64,000 bases of DNA from Polytrichum commune (taxonomy: Eukaryota; Streptophyta; Polytrichopsida; Polytrichales; Polytrichaceae), in the NCBI GenBank assembly GCA_950295325.1, contig OX485806.1, positions 35,958,001 through 36,022,000 of the forward strand. Reading direction: 5' to 3'. Positions 23,780 through 35,707 of the stretch are shown in pieces. Below the pieces are notes generated by a model. The model searched no databases. It was not told the DNA's origin and saw only the letters and a list, made by a program, of their open reading frames with translations. Each line of letters begins with the position of its first letter. The first letter of the stretch is position 1. Made by a program: the position numbers and the translations under genes.

Positions 23780-24040
23780 CATTTCCAAATTTAGGCATCC
23801 ACACTGGCTCAATGCCACAGCCAGCTATCGATCCACAGAGTTTCGACACCTGGTGAGGAGTGATATGTCAGTCTCTCCGAAGCCTGCAGCTGGAAGTTGG
23901 TAGAGTGACCAATTGTGTGCACACGTATATAGCTCGGGAGGGCACTCTAGTCCTCTCAACCGCATCAAAATCCCTCAGAGTTCTCTAGATTATCAGTGGT
24001 TCTAATAAGTTACCCGCACTGCTTCCACCTTGCAGCAGCA
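23780..24040 (+). promoter_or_regulatory. Promoter / 5' leader of AWPM-19 copy 2
   Basis: Shares the block upstream of copies 1 and 3. TATA-like TATATAG at 23926-23932, directly preceded by ACACG, giving an ACGT core at 23923-23926. The CTCTCAACCGCATC leader and GAGTGACCAATTG box are conserved with copy 1. Similarity to copy 3 extends further upstream, to about 23600. Confidence 0.5.
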
Positions 24041-25257
24041 ATGGCTTTTGGAATCGGAAGAGGCTTGGCCACGCCGCTGTTGGTCATCAACTTCATCTTG
24101 TACTTGATAGCGGCGTGTTTGGCTGGATGGGCGTTGAACAGGAACTTTGATGCGGCTCGGGGCACCGGTGAAGGTGGCGTCGGTATGTAACAGTCTACAT
24201 CTACCCTCTTTTTGACATAGCCTTTTACTTCTCGTAATGTGTGTTTCCGAGTGAGTTCATTGGCTTGGTGGACTGTCACCAAAGAGTTGACATCACGTAC
24301 ATGTGAATCCTTCATCTTCTTGAAAATTTTAGCTCTCTAAACAAGAAGAATGGGAGACCTGATTTTGGTGGCTACAATAATGTAGTTGTAATCTTGGGCT
24401 AATTGGTTAGCTGCAGTAGGAGCTGCATTGACATGATACGAGTTTCTGACGGAGTTCGTTGAATGACGTATCATGGCAGGTAATGGCATCACAGGGACAT
24501 TCTTGCCATTGGCACTCATCGCCTGCATGGTGGGATTGGCATCCGCTCTGGCTGGCACTCACCACATCCGAGTGTGGAGAGGAGACAGCCTCGCGGCTGC
24601 GGCAGCTACTTCCTTGATCGCCTGGCTCCTCACTCTGTTGGCAATGGGGCTTGCTGCTAAGGAAATCCACCGAGGAGGTTACCGCCCCAAGAGACTGGTG
24701 AGTGCAGTGCTCTCACCCTCAAAGTAGATTTTCGTAATGGGGGCGACAGACTTTTTGTACTGGATTCAAATTCTGTGCGCGGCAAGTTGAAGCCAAGATT
24801 GGTTCAACCAGGGGTCAAGTCATACCTCATATGTCCTAATCGGAAATGTGCGTCAATCTGAATGCAAATACTCGTCCTTTACATAACCTAGTTCTGAGCC
24901 ATTCTCCAACTTTACAGAGTTATGCTAGCAATTGCTGTAATGGCATGGTCAGTTAGCTCCGTCGCGCTTGTGATATTCGGGTTATGATAAGCATGTGACT
25001 AAATATTGGTGGATCTCGTATATCTGTTGTGATTACAGAAAACCTTGGAGGCGTTCATGATCATCTTGTCTCTCTTCGAGCTCCTCTACTTGCTGGCCTT
25101 GCACGCTGGCTTCATGTCGGGAGGCAGCGCAGGTTACAACCACGGCGGCCATGGCGCTACCAATGTCGGCGGTGTACCCCACGAACATCACACCGACTAC
25201 GGTCACCACACTGACATGAAGATTCCTCGTGGACATGTCGCCCACCCTGTTGTGTAA
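24041..25257 (+). CDS. AWPM-19-like plasma-membrane protein, array copy 2 (192 aa, 3 exons)
   Basis: Exons 24041-24182, 24480-24697, 25039-25257, each the same length as in copies 1 and 3. Intact, with four membrane helices and the His-rich tail ending DYGHHTDMKIPRGHVAHPVV. Differs from copy 3 at only two or three residues of the tail, so these are the youngest duplicates. Introns are 297 and 341 bp. The 3' UTR after TAA is shared with the other copies (CGAGGCTGTTTTGTACAG, GTACTTTGTACCTCTTGTGTAATATACG). The start is the first ATG after the conserved leader and gives MAFGIGRGLATPLLV, common to all copies. Function as for copy 1: ABA-linked membrane protein by family. Confidence 0.93.
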
Positions 25258-25554
25258 TTTTAATTTCTGCAGCGCCAAATCTCCTTCACCACAATAATTG
25301 CAGATTGTGGCGCAATCTCGGAAGGAAGAGGAACGACGTCGACTTTTGTTCTGAACCTAATTCTTTGCTTCGAGGCTGTTTTGTACAGATTTTGAGAAAC
25401 TTGTAGAAATCATTACCGCCTTTCTGTGGTACTTTGTACCTCTTGTGTAATATACGTGTTATTTATAAAGCATGCCTGTGTCGAGGCAAAGGGGACAGAT
25501 TTCCCCTTCATTTCCATTCATACGAGTGCTACCACAGACAACCACATCCACGAT

Positions 25555-26330
25555 GATTGATTGCTGCAGTTTGTTTTTCACTCTATAATCGAGGATAAGA
25601 AGAAATGTGATGCATTGATGATATCCACAACCACAACTACTCTTACGTCATCGACTACGATGGAACCTGTAGTGATATGGTTGATGATGATGTTTGCCAC
25701 TTACTTTCTTTGTGATCACTTTGGCTGTAGTTTCTGTCTGCACCAAGAAAATAAACACATTGCCAAAACATGGGAGATGAATTGTTGGAGGCAATTGTTG
25801 TTAACAGAAATGCGTTTCCACTTGGAGATTGTACCAACATGAGAAACAACAGTTGAGGCCAAAATCACTCTTCAACTACATCTGCAGTACACTTTGTGTG
25901 TAGCAGCAAAAAGCTGTCATTGTGGCTGGGATGGACCATAACTACAACTCTTGGAGTACTCACATGTAATGGTTCTGCATAAACCTAAACCAAGATTATT
26001 TATGATTAAGGACCCTGGAACCTTGGGTTTTGAATTTGTTCCCTGGAGCTCGACGAAAGGGCACCTCCTTAGTAATAGGACAGCTTACATTAGAAGTGAT
26101 AAGTGCAGAAGCCATAGAGCTCTGGTTGATGCTCTTCCACACAACTTGAGCTCAAACTCAAGTTTGCAAGTTTGGTGGGCCAAGTAAAAGAATTTGAACC
26201 CTTACATGTGAATACCTTACATGTAAAATTGATGGGGTTCTGGCTGTCCTTTTTTGGGATCGATTTTCAAGTCCAAACCCAAAGTGTTCTTGTAGACATT
26301 GGACTTGAGCATTCCCTAAATTCTAGGTTA
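25555..26330 (+). repeat. 3' tail segment of AWPM-19 copy 2
   Basis: Non-coding block repeated downstream of copies 1 (17500-17942), 2 and 3 (29310-30670), and as an orphan at 13330-14290. Landmarks: CCACAACCACAACTACTCTTACG, ACTCTTCAACTACATCTGCAG, GAGCTCAAACTCAAGTTTGCAAGTTTGGTGG, GGGATCGATTTTCAAGTCCAAACCC. It shows that duplication units included about 1 kb beyond the gene. Confidence 0.6.
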
Positions 26331-26589
26331 TAGTTTAACTTGAAAATTAATCATCCCTTTCCCCCGCGAATGGCTCACATAATTCACGTCAGCATAAAAA
26401 CAATGATGTTTATTTTGCTTTACTTTTCTTTCTTGAACCATGTTGCAATCTCAAATTGAATGTTCCATCCCATTAACCTACTTGATTAATGGGGTGTCAA
26501 GGTTCTAACAAATAAATGGGGGAGGGAGGGCTCGATACACATTCTAATTAAGGTAGATTGGTGTTGATCTAAATACAAAATACGAAACA

Positions 26590-26830
26590 TCTATATTCCA
26601 GTGGTGTGGCGTGGTTAGGAGTGGATCTAAGAACGGACACCAAAAAGATATGTTTATTGAATTATGTGCTCAAAATATAGTAACCATTCTAGGCTCAATA
26701 GTCAACATAATGGGGGGGGGGGAACTATATGATTATTTAATGAGAACGAGAATCTTTGCCCTAATAACAAATAAGATATTCATATGAGCTCCAAATTTCA
26801 TGAGGAAAATAACTTCATGCATAATTTGAA
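26590..26830 (+). repeat. Dispersed repeat family R1, forward copy
   Basis: GAACGGACACCAAAAAGATATG, ATGTGCTCAAAATATAGTAACC and GGCTCAATAGTCAACATAATGG, then a run of G, then TATTTAATGAGAACGAGAATC..ATTCATATGAGCTCC as in the 10545-10830 copy. Confidence 0.6.
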
Positions 26831-27507
26831 TTTGCTATTCATCTCACACTAACTGCTTGATTGAATCCTAGGAGAAGTGGGTGCAAAGCTAAAAGTGTCC
26901 ATGTAAGACACCCTTACCTTACCAATCAATCAAGTTTCAAAATGTCAATCATGTTGTGTCATTAGTTTTAACAATTTTCAAAATTTGATGCTTTTAATAT
27001 ATTTAATGCTCACAGAGGTCACTCATGTGAAATTATATGGATATGATATTCAAATAACTCTCTAAACTTTGTAGAGGGAATTGAAAAATAGTAAAAATTG
27101 GGGCAATCTCCTTTAGGTGGCCGCAATCTTCTTTAATGAAGGGGAAGAACTGGGCGCTAGTTACATATGAACCGGTCGAAGTTCAAGACTCCAGGAAGAT
27201 TACCGATCGTTTAGAGGCATCTATAGAATATTCCTCAAATCAATGAATGAAAATCCGAAAGATCACAACATATAACCGGTTGGACTTGGAAACACTCGGA
27301 TTTTTGACGGATTATGCCCAAAAATCTCCCTTGACACTGATCCCCTTAGGGTTTGGGTTAAGGTTGAGCTCAAGCTGGTGTGTGTGCCGGCCGGGTCATG
27401 ACTGGATTGCAGCTTTTTCATAACAGTCGGTTTGCAAGACAAATGGCAACATTCAGGATCTATGGACTCATAATTCAGGAGGGCACGCAGTCAGGTGGCG
27501 AACGGTG

Positions 27508-27809
27508 CGAAAAGGCCATTTTCCAAATTTAGGCATCCGCACTGGCTCAATGGTACAGCTAGGTACTGATAGTGGACTATCCACAAAGTTTCGACACCTG
27601 GAGAGGAGCGACATGGCAGCCTGTCCGACGCATGCCACTCGAGGTCTCGAACTTGGTGGAGTGAGTAATTGGGACATGTTTGGATAGGTATAAGATTCGG
27701 GAGCGCACTCTGATCCTCTCAGATCGCATCGAAATCCATCAGAGTCCTCTGAAAGATCAGTCGTGCTAGTAAATTAAGTGATCCGCACCGCTTCCACTTT
27801 GCAGCAGCA
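27508..27809 (+). promoter_or_regulatory. Promoter / 5' leader of AWPM-19 copy 3
   Basis: Conserved with copies 1 and 2. TATAAG at 27689-27694; leader CTCTGATCCTCTCA..CGCATCGAAATCCATCAGAG. The GAGTGA box is present, but the CCAATTG is changed to GTAATTG. Confidence 0.5.
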
Positions 27810-28975
27810 ATGGCTTTCGGAATCGGAAGGGGCTTGGCCACACCGCTATTGGTTATCAACTTCATCTTGTACTTGATAGCGGCGTGTTTGGCTGGATGGG
27901 CGTTGAACAGGAACTTTGATGCGGCTCGGGGCACCGGTGAAGGTGGCGTTGGTACGTAATATTGCGCAGTAACCCTCGTTTGTGACATAGTCTAAATTTT
28001 CTCTTCATCATGTGTATTGCTGAGTTCGTTAGCATGGGCGTTTGTCATTCATTAAACGACATCACCTACATGCTTTTCCTCCATCTTGAATGGTTTAGCT
28101 CCTATTAAGTCAATCTCCGATCAAAAAGAAGGAAAGAGCTGATTTTGGGGTTATTACCTGCACTGAGCTGCATTGACATGATGGAGTTTCTGATAAAGTT
28201 GTTGAATTATGTTGTACCGTGACAGGTAATGGCATCACTGGAACATTCTTGCCATTGGCACTCATCGCCTGCATGGTGGGATTGGCATCCGCTCTGGCCG
28301 GCACTCACCACATCCGAGTGTGGAGAGGAGATAGCCTGGCGGCTGCGGCAGCTACTTCCTTGATCGCCTGGCTCCTCACTCTGTTGGCCATGGGGCTTGC
28401 TGCTAAGGAAATCCACCGAGGAGGTTACCGACCTAAAAGACTGGTGAGTGCAGTACTCTCCCTCTCAAAGTAAATTCTCACGGGAGACTGAACACTTGAA
28501 CTGAAATGAACAAACGTGCTCAGCGAGTTGGAGTAAAGGGACACTCGATGTCGAATGCTTGTCCTTCACATAACCTCCAGTGGCATTTTCCAACCCTCAA
28601 GAGTTTTGATAGCAATTTTCTGGAATGGCATGGTCAGTTTGATTCCGCACGCTCATGAGTGCTCTACGACTTGAGTATCTTCTCGTTTTTCGTGGTGTGT
28701 GGGTTAATAGTTTTGTGACGTAATACCTGTAAGGATATTTTGTGTGCTGACCACAGAAAACCTTGGAGGCGTTCATGATCATTTTGTCTCTCTTCGAGCT
28801 CCTCTACTTACTGGCCTTGCACGCTGGCTTCATGTCTGGAGGCAGCGCAGGTTACAACCACGGCGGGCATGGCGCTACCAATGTCGGCGGTGTACCCCAC
28901 GAACATCACCCCGACTACGGTCACCACATTGACATGAAGATTCCTCGTGGACATGTCGCCCACTCTGTTGTGTAA
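27810..28975 (+). CDS. AWPM-19-like plasma-membrane protein, array copy 3 (192 aa, 3 exons)
   Basis: Exons 27810-27951, 28226-28443, 28757-28975 with GT-AG junctions and the same phases as copies 1 and 2. Intact four-helix protein; the tail reads PHEHHPDYGHHIDMKIPRGHVAHSVV, so only the histidine-rich tail differs from copy 2. Intron 1 (274 bp) and intron 2 (313 bp) are shorter than in copy 2 but align in part. Followed by the common 3' UTR and the roughly 1-kb tail. By family, an ABA-linked plasma-membrane protein. Nothing in the sequence separates its role from that of copy 2. Confidence 0.93.
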
Positions 28976-31113
28976 TTTTGGTTTCGGCAGCACCAAATCT
29001 CCTTCAACACGACCAGAAGTGGCGCAATCTCGGAACGAGGAGGAATCACATAGAGTTTTGTTCTGAACCTTATCCGTTGCTTCGAGGCTGTTTTGTACAG
29101 ATTATGAGAAACTTATAGGAATCCCGTGAACCTTTCTGTGGTACTTTGTATTTCTTCTGTAATATATGTCTCAATTATAAAGGATGCCTGTTTCGAGGTA
29201 GAAGGAGAAGATTTTCCCTTCATTCTCATGTGATTGCTATTTCCGATGAATGTCGATCATGTCCGGTTCTTTGGAACTAGTGCCGGTATGTAGTTTATTT
29301 TACTTCACGATTTAGTTGAGGGTGAGGAGGAATGAGGTACATTGATGAGATCTACGCGGGGCAACATGAAAAGAACTTTAAGCCAAAGCATGTAAGGACT
29401 AGTGGTGGCCCGTGCCAGACACCGGCTCGGTGACTATATCATTCAACCCAAAAAAACTAAATATTAAAAATACAATGGATCTTTCCACTTTACATTAATG
29501 ATTGTCAATGATATTATGAATCTCTTCTTGAGAATAAATCTCATGTGAAGATAATTCTAAAAGCACTCCAATCTTGCTATTTTCAATGTTGATTGTGTTA
29601 GCTTGATCCATGAACCTCAAGAACCTCACTTGACCTTGTCAAGTGACCTAGGCCCCTTCAAAATCGATAGTGGTGATCATTAACATTTTGTCTTCATTAA
29701 CCATGAAGTCTCTAGAATAATACATTTAGTGTTGAAGTATGTAGTTGCCCACTATGGAGAAAAGTTGGAATTGGGTGCTTCTACCTAATATGTGTTGTGA
29801 ACCCTTATCCCCAAAACTTTGTGATGTAGTTGAATACTATAAATAGAGTACACCATACATGGTCTTTAGTATCACTTACTATTCAAAGTTACACAATACC
29901 ACAAATTATTTTTACTAAGAAGGTAAGTTTTTACCAAGCAAAAGTCATTTATGTTTTATAATGTCCATACAACTTATTTAATCTTTGTAGATACACAATG
30001 AAACCTATCATAAGAAGTTATAATGTTGTGTAATCCCAAGTACGAAGTGACACTAAATACCATAAATGGTGTAGTGGTAAATTTTGAGTGTAACTCACCA
30101 CTGAGTTTCAAAACAATGCAACTTCCGGTAGTAATTCTAGTCAAATCTTGATTTATCCAATTAAGTCTCATTCGATATAAAAAATTTCATGCATTTAAGT
30201 TATCCACATGTCCCGCATCCAATGTCCAGGGAAAGTTTTGGGCATGCATAATTGATCTAGATCCTAGTGGTGCTTCCAAGGCCAACTGGGAGCAACACAA
30301 ATCAAGGTCAAAATCCACTCCACATTTACAACTACAACTACACCTTGTGTGTAAAATGCAAAGAGTTGTTAATGCGACTGATCTGAACCACAATCACAAC
30401 TACTAGAGTAGTCATCTATCACAACTCTCTTGAATTTCTGATCAAAATCATCTGTGAGCGGCGGAAGTGAGAAATTCAGAGTTGTTAAAGCTCTTTTTGA
30501 TGCCCTCATCTCACACAGCTTGACCTCAACCTCAACCTTGCGAATTTGGTGGGCCAAGGTGAAGGAATTTGGATTCTAAATGTATATAAAATTGGTGGAA
30601 AAAAGGTTCCTCTTTTTCTAGGATTTGTTACAAGTCCAAACCCAAACTTGAACATGTAGCATTGCAAACATCTTACTTGAGAAGTTTATGCCATGCCTAC
30701 ACTAGGGCCAATTGTTGCTTCTTGGTAGCAAGAGTCCCTCTTCATAGGGAAGGTTTATCTTTTTTCGAAATATATTGTTACTATTAAGGATTTTTCGTTC
30801 TACTCACAGTAACCTCATTAGATGTAATACAATACAATTTCAATTGTTCACTTTGTTGCATACAAGATAAAAACTCTTGTCACGATACTGACACTTTTTG
30901 TTTGTACATTGTACATAACTTGATTGCACACATATTCATCAACAAATAGTTGATTCTAAACATCAATCATGTTGTGTCATTAGTGCACTTTAGTGTAAGA
31001 ATCCTCAAATTTCAATGCATTAAAGTTAGATTCTTTAGGGTTGTTTCACACTACAAAGGTGGTTATGGTTAACCACCATGTTGATATATCGCAACTACAA
31101 TTTTTTTCTATTC

Positions 31114-31922
31114 GGGGGCATTCACGGTTGGGGTACTACTTTTGGGTGTCTAACGGTTTAAGGACTATTTTAGACAACTTTACATACTTGGTATGCTTAG
31201 ATTTGTATTGTGGAGCATATTTTGGATCATACCTACATTTCATACTCCATATTGAGTACACCGACAAAGTTAATTAACAAGAAATAGGGTCATCTAAGAT
31301 ATCATTTTGATTCCTTAAAGGACATTCATGGGTGCTGTCAAAATTGTTTACCTTAGGATCAAGGAATGAAAAGGACAACAAAAATTAATCGAAACAATCC
31401 CAATTTTTTTCCTCACAATCATCGTTCAAGTGTGTACCAATAGAACCAAAAATGTATTGCATACCAATTGTATAACTTTACATGTGGCACCAAATATGGC
31501 TAATAATATACAAAATCATGGCTACATGAAAAAGGAACGTTTAGTATTAGAGTTGGACATTAAAAAATATATGTATGGACACATGACACTTACACCAAGG
31601 TACTAGGATGCAAAACATGAAAAAATTGACCTCTGATGTACACTTGAATAGTAAAAATTGTCATTGATGTGGCCCAAACAAGTCATATGACCTCTTTACA
31701 AGTTTTATGACTTATTTAATCATTTCATAAGGAATTTATCCATTATTGGTGTTTATTTAATAACAAATAATATCTTTCTTGATAAAGCCTATGAACTATA
31801 TACTTATTTATTTAAAATTTATTGATCAAATAATAGTAAATCATGATAAACGCCGAGATCCAATGCGACATAGTCCTTAAGTCCTTTGTCCCAAAAGTAG
31901 TACCCCAACCGTGAATGGACCC
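31114..31922. mobile_element. 809-bp TIR-bounded element, family unknown
   Basis: Ends are inverted repeats: left GGGGGCATTCACGGTTGGGG at 31114, right (reverse complement) GGGTCCATTCACGGTTGGGG ending at 31922. A 28-base stretch beginning CATTCACGG is identical in both arms, with weaker similarity to about 60 bp. ATTC flanks both sides (31110-31113, 31923-31926) as a possible 4-bp target duplication. No transposase is visible; the open frame at 31041-31277 is not recognisable. GGG ends recall Harbinger, but the flank is not TAA/TTA. Confidence 0.6.
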
Positions 31923-32312
31923 ATTCACATTTGTCTTGTGCGAATATTTGTGGATGTGGTTGATGGTAGCTTCAGTCCTCTAATCACTATCTATCATTGG
32001 TTTAGGTCTTAATCTCGAGAAGAAATAAAAGTGTTATTAATTTTGTTGGCTTTAGATTGTAGTGTTAAAGTGATTGCCTCCTCAACTTCATTCTTGAACC
32101 TTGGCCTCGAAGCTCTCTAAGTGATGCCACATGAGCAACTACCACCCTAATGGTGGTTAACCATGCACAGTAGGGGACTCAGTTAGTGGAGTAAGGCTCA
32201 GGTGGACATTGTCGTGGTTAGCATTCATTATGCTTTTCCATGAAAATAAAAACCAAAGAAAGTCCACCACCACCACCACTCACCACTCACAACCACAACG
32301 ATTGCTAGTGTA

Positions 32313-33470
32313 CCGTACGTTAAGGGCAGTTTCGGCACAAAATAATTCTAAAAATAGACGCCGAAAATTTTGGAAAATTATTGAGATTTTTTGCCGAATA
32401 TAAAATTAATTAATTTTCAAAACTGCCGAAAAGTAAGAAATTTTAACTTCTCACTGGAATTTTACTTACACTGGAAGCATATATGAATTCTGAAGGAGAG
32501 AAGGTGCTCCTTTTGTAATCAAGCTCACTTACATTAGTCCACAAAGAATATGGGTTAAGAAGTAGCAAGACTCTAAGTGAGGCTTTTCAAATGTGTTGTA
32601 CACAATTTTTTGGAGCCCAATTGAGCATAGAAGATGAAGTTTTATAGAATTTTGTCCAACTAACAAAAGTTGAGAAATCAAGTAATCTTCCACCTCCAAC
32701 AAGTTTTGTGTCAAAATAAGTCTTTATGCGAAAGATATGGACAAAACATTGCAGCCGTGTAAAGATCAAAAAATTAAAATGCGTTCATAACAGTTTTTCA
32801 GAGCTCATTTGTGCATAGAAGATCAACATTTTTGGAATTTTGTTGCCCTAAGAAAAGTTTAGATTTCAAGTAATCTTCCACCTCCAACAAGTTTTGTGTC
32901 AAAATAAGTCTTTATGCGAAAGATATGGACAAAACATTGCAGCCGTGTAAAGATCAAAAAATTAAAATACGTTCATAACAGTTTTTCGGAGCTCATTTGT
33001 GCATAGAAGATCAACTTTTTTGGAATTTTGTTGCTCTAAGAAAAGTTTAGAAATCAAGTAATCTTTCACCTCCAACAAATTTTATGTCATTTGAAGACTC
33101 TATGCAAAAGTTATGCGTGTTATAAAAATGAAGTCTAACTAGGTGCTTCACCTCAAACTTTACATATCCCATATGCATTGTTGAACACAACTCCACTCTA
33201 CTTGTATAAAGCACAGAGCATTCTCAACTCTTCACAAAATCGTGAAAGATTTATATCTTTTGTAAAACTCTTCACACAAATTGTGAAATCGTGAATTAAC
33301 ATCCTTGTTTACTATTAGATAATAACTTCTTGGATGTATGCCGAAATTGCATTATTAAACTATTTAAAATGCCGAAATTTTTAGTATTTTTTTTTTTGCC
33401 GCCGAACACTGTTTTTTAACTTTTAATAATTATTCGGCAAGAGAGCGCCGAAGCTGCCCTTAACGTACGG
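32313..33470. mobile_element. 1158-bp non-autonomous TIR transposon with subterminal GCCGAA repeats
   Basis: TIRs of 24 bp, 23 identical: left 32313-32336 starting CCGTACGTTAAGGGCAG, right 33447-33470 its reverse complement. TA on both sides (32311-32312, 33471-33472) suggests a 2-bp TA duplication. Both ends carry clustered GCCGAA hexamers: four on the left within 32330-32430 (one inverted), and five on the right within 33340-33455 (one inverted). None appear in the middle. The interior is a 188-bp tandem repeat. No open frame resembles a transposase. TA duplication would fit Tc1/mariner-type, but the TIR is not one I recognise. Confidence 0.75.
32580..33120 (+). repeat. 188-bp tandem repeat, about three units, inside the TIR transposon
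   Basis: GCATAGAAGAT recurs at 32625, 32813 and 33001, and AGTAATCTT.CACCTCCAAC at 32681, 32869 and 33057, all spaced 188 bp. Units two and three are almost identical; the first and the last part are more diverged. Confidence 0.85.
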
Positions 33471-34087
33471 TAAATGACCCTTACATGGATGTGATCTTAA
33501 AAATGACTCTCTAAAACTTTGTCAAAAGAATGAATGATCTTGAAAGAAACGATTTACAATGACCCCCCTAAGGTATGTGGGTGTTATTTGATTCATTTTA
33601 TCATGTTCTACCAATTAGGTGCAATACACAACGAAACTTGCATTGCATTAACAAATGCCCCTAACACAATGATTGCAAAGTGCTTCTCTGTGAGCCGGCT
33701 GATAGAAATCAAATTCCGCAAATTTAGGCACATACAAGACATTTTTGAATTTAAAAGGTTTGTCCACTCCATTGATATTGGCATGAATTGTGATATCACC
33801 AATGCCTCAAACATAAAGGAGGTGATTGTCAGCATTGGAGACACTCAAACAATGGTCATGAACTGGTTGAAAATTTGTAAACCACTGTCGTTTCTCAAAC
33901 ATGTGCTCAATAGTGCTAGAATTAACAATCCTAGAAAAATCAACCTCACTTGAAAGATCAGGTTTGCTAGAGTGCGCACAATATGCCTCATTAGAGACAA
34001 ACTCGGAGAAATCAGAGTGTAGAGACTCAGAATTCGCAGTGACATTAACATTATAACTACGGTTCCCCTTAGAGGTGGTTTTTCGTT

Positions 34088-34422
34088 ATTGCTCTTGAAA
34101 CAACGAACTTGATGCATAGTCTCTGATAACATCCTCCCTCAACCAACCGAGGAAACATGACTTGGCAAACACCAACGCCACAAAATCACACCTTATAACA
34201 CCAACAAAACAACAGTAAACGGCTGCCAGCTGCAGCTAGCTTTCTTTATTCGGTTTCTGGCTACTATAGTGTCCATCCTCGAAAGGGGAGAGTAGTATAG
34301 CCCCAATTTCCCTTTGTCATGTGGGCATCGGGTTATTGGCATTACGAACGGACACTTTATTCACGCCGGCCCCTACCCCAGGGACCGGAGTTTCTATCTA
34401 TCTATCTATCTGGTTTTTCGTT
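34088..34422 (+). mobile_element. Retroposon-like insertion with 11-bp target duplication inside the copia fragment
   Basis: GGTTTTTCGTT occurs at 34077-34087 and 34412-34422, flanking 324 bp that interrupt copia sequence. On the minus strand the copia reading continues across if the insert and one duplicate are removed. The right end of the insert is a (CTAT)n tail (34393-34410). A long direct duplication plus a simple-repeat tail is typical of SINE or other LINE-mobilised retroposons. Pol III boxes were not identified. Confidence 0.5.
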
Positions 34423-34591
34423 GCAAAAGTTTGCGATCGGAACGAGGTCCCTTGTGTTGTTTCGGGGATTCAACAGAGGATGAGATATCACTATCATATG
34501 GACATTCCTTGCAAAAATGACCGCGCCTGCCGCACTTGTAGCAACGTGAGCGACGCTTCTGCCGAGCTAAATGCTCCTTTCGTTCATGCTT

Positions 34592-35285
34592 TTACTCGAC
34601 AATCAGAGAAGAATGGGACTTACATGGTGCAGGCAGAGAACCTTTAATGAAGAACACCTGATCCAAAGGAACCTCAGATGAAAGAACACGATCATGAAGT
34701 TTGTGCTGAAACTTTACAAGCCGTGCTTGAAAAGAATGAAGAGTCTGATCGACAACAAGAATGCTATCCCAAACAAGAAGAAGCGGATTAAACGCCGAGG
34801 GCAAACTGCATTGGATTTTATTGATTAACTGTTGATCGGAAATTGGTTGGCCAAGATCAATCAACTGCCTCGCCAAGTTTTGCAAAGAATTGATGAAAGT
34901 TGCAATAGACTCATCAACACTAAGCTTGCTCCCATAGTATTTTTCTTGTAGATCAATGGCACAGTCGTTGGAGTGGTGATCGTGATATTCTTGAAGTTGT
35001 GTCCACATCGCACGAGAGGTTGTGCGATTGATAAACTCTACTTTGTAAAATGAATTGAGAGTGGCTAGGATGGCCACAATAACTTGTTTTTTTTTCCTCC
35101 CACATCACTTTGTCAGCAATAGTAGTAACAACTGATTTCTTCAATATACCATTGACGATCGAAAAAAATTCTCAAGATTGAAAAATGAAACTCAAATGCA
35201 TCTTCCATAAGTGGAAGTTTGTGCCATTGTATTTATTGACTGAGCTAGACTTCCAGATGTTAGACATGACACCAGTATCCGCCAT
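34592..35285 (-). pseudogene. Copia gag (UBN2-type) fragment
   Basis: Minus-strand frame contains TTSRAMWTQLQEYHDHHSND, SVDESIATFINSLQNLARQL and ISDQQLINKIQCSLPSAFN, the usual pattern of copia Gag (W..L...Y, then L..L...G..I.D......L..LP..). The N-terminal part (from 35285) is separated from it by a frame break near 35160-35090 around an AT-rich run. It shows what the gag-less element at 17943 has lost. Confidence 0.75.
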
Positions 35286-35707
35286 GGGATGTAACAATTA
35301 TCCACTTGGTCGTGTCCAACAAATTGCAAAGACTTTTGATAATTCAAGAACTTAGAAAAACTATGGAAAAGCTTTTTGGACTGACTTTACCTCCACTATG
35401 CCGGTACTAGCTTGACAAACATAGTAGAATGTGTAGTAGATCGTAACCGGCGCTCATAAACTATTGGAACAATAAATCCAGACAAGCTTCTATAGCTCAC
35501 ACGTGAAGTGTATCAATTCCTATTTACTACCTTTATTACAGTGCAAACAACATGTCTCATTACCAGTCATAGCAACAATGAATCAAATCACCTAAGAACT
35601 TGATAGCAATACTAAATGAAATGGTAACAACTCAGCTTCCAGAAGTTTCCAGCTTCTACGTTCTAACAATGCCGAAACCCAAACTATGCTTACTAATCGT
35701 AACAATA

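Larger units (their letters stand above)
33670..35707 (-). mobile_element. Truncated copia element, inverted, inserted in AWPM-19 copy 4
   Basis: Reads on the minus strand as 5' LTR (about 35707-35322), gag, zinc knuckle, and the start of protease; integrase onward is missing. The LTR begins TATTGTTACGATTAG, similar to the LTR of the full element at 17943. Gag starts at ATG 35285 (MADTGVMSN..). The zinc knuckle CYKCGRRGHFCKEC lies near 34550-34510. The protease region with VRGIGDITIH and NVLYVP lies at about 33930-33730, where the catalytic Asp-Ser-Gly is lost. The outer LTR end directly abuts exon 2 of AWPM-19 copy 4 at 35708. It is a relative of, but clearly older than, the element at 17943. 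Confidence 0.85.

Noticed and set aside
24010-24315. Minus-strand frames over AWPM-19 exons (also at 15751, 27719, 28207, 36119)
   Set aside because: Antisense shadows of GC-rich exons; they recur only because the exons are duplicated.
31041-31277. 78-codon plus-strand frame
   Set aside because: Overlaps the TIR of the 809-bp element and shows no motif.
32580-33120. Regularly spaced repeats resembling a CRISPR array
   Set aside because: The 188-bp units are tandem without unique spacers, in a plant nuclear context and inside a TIR transposon.
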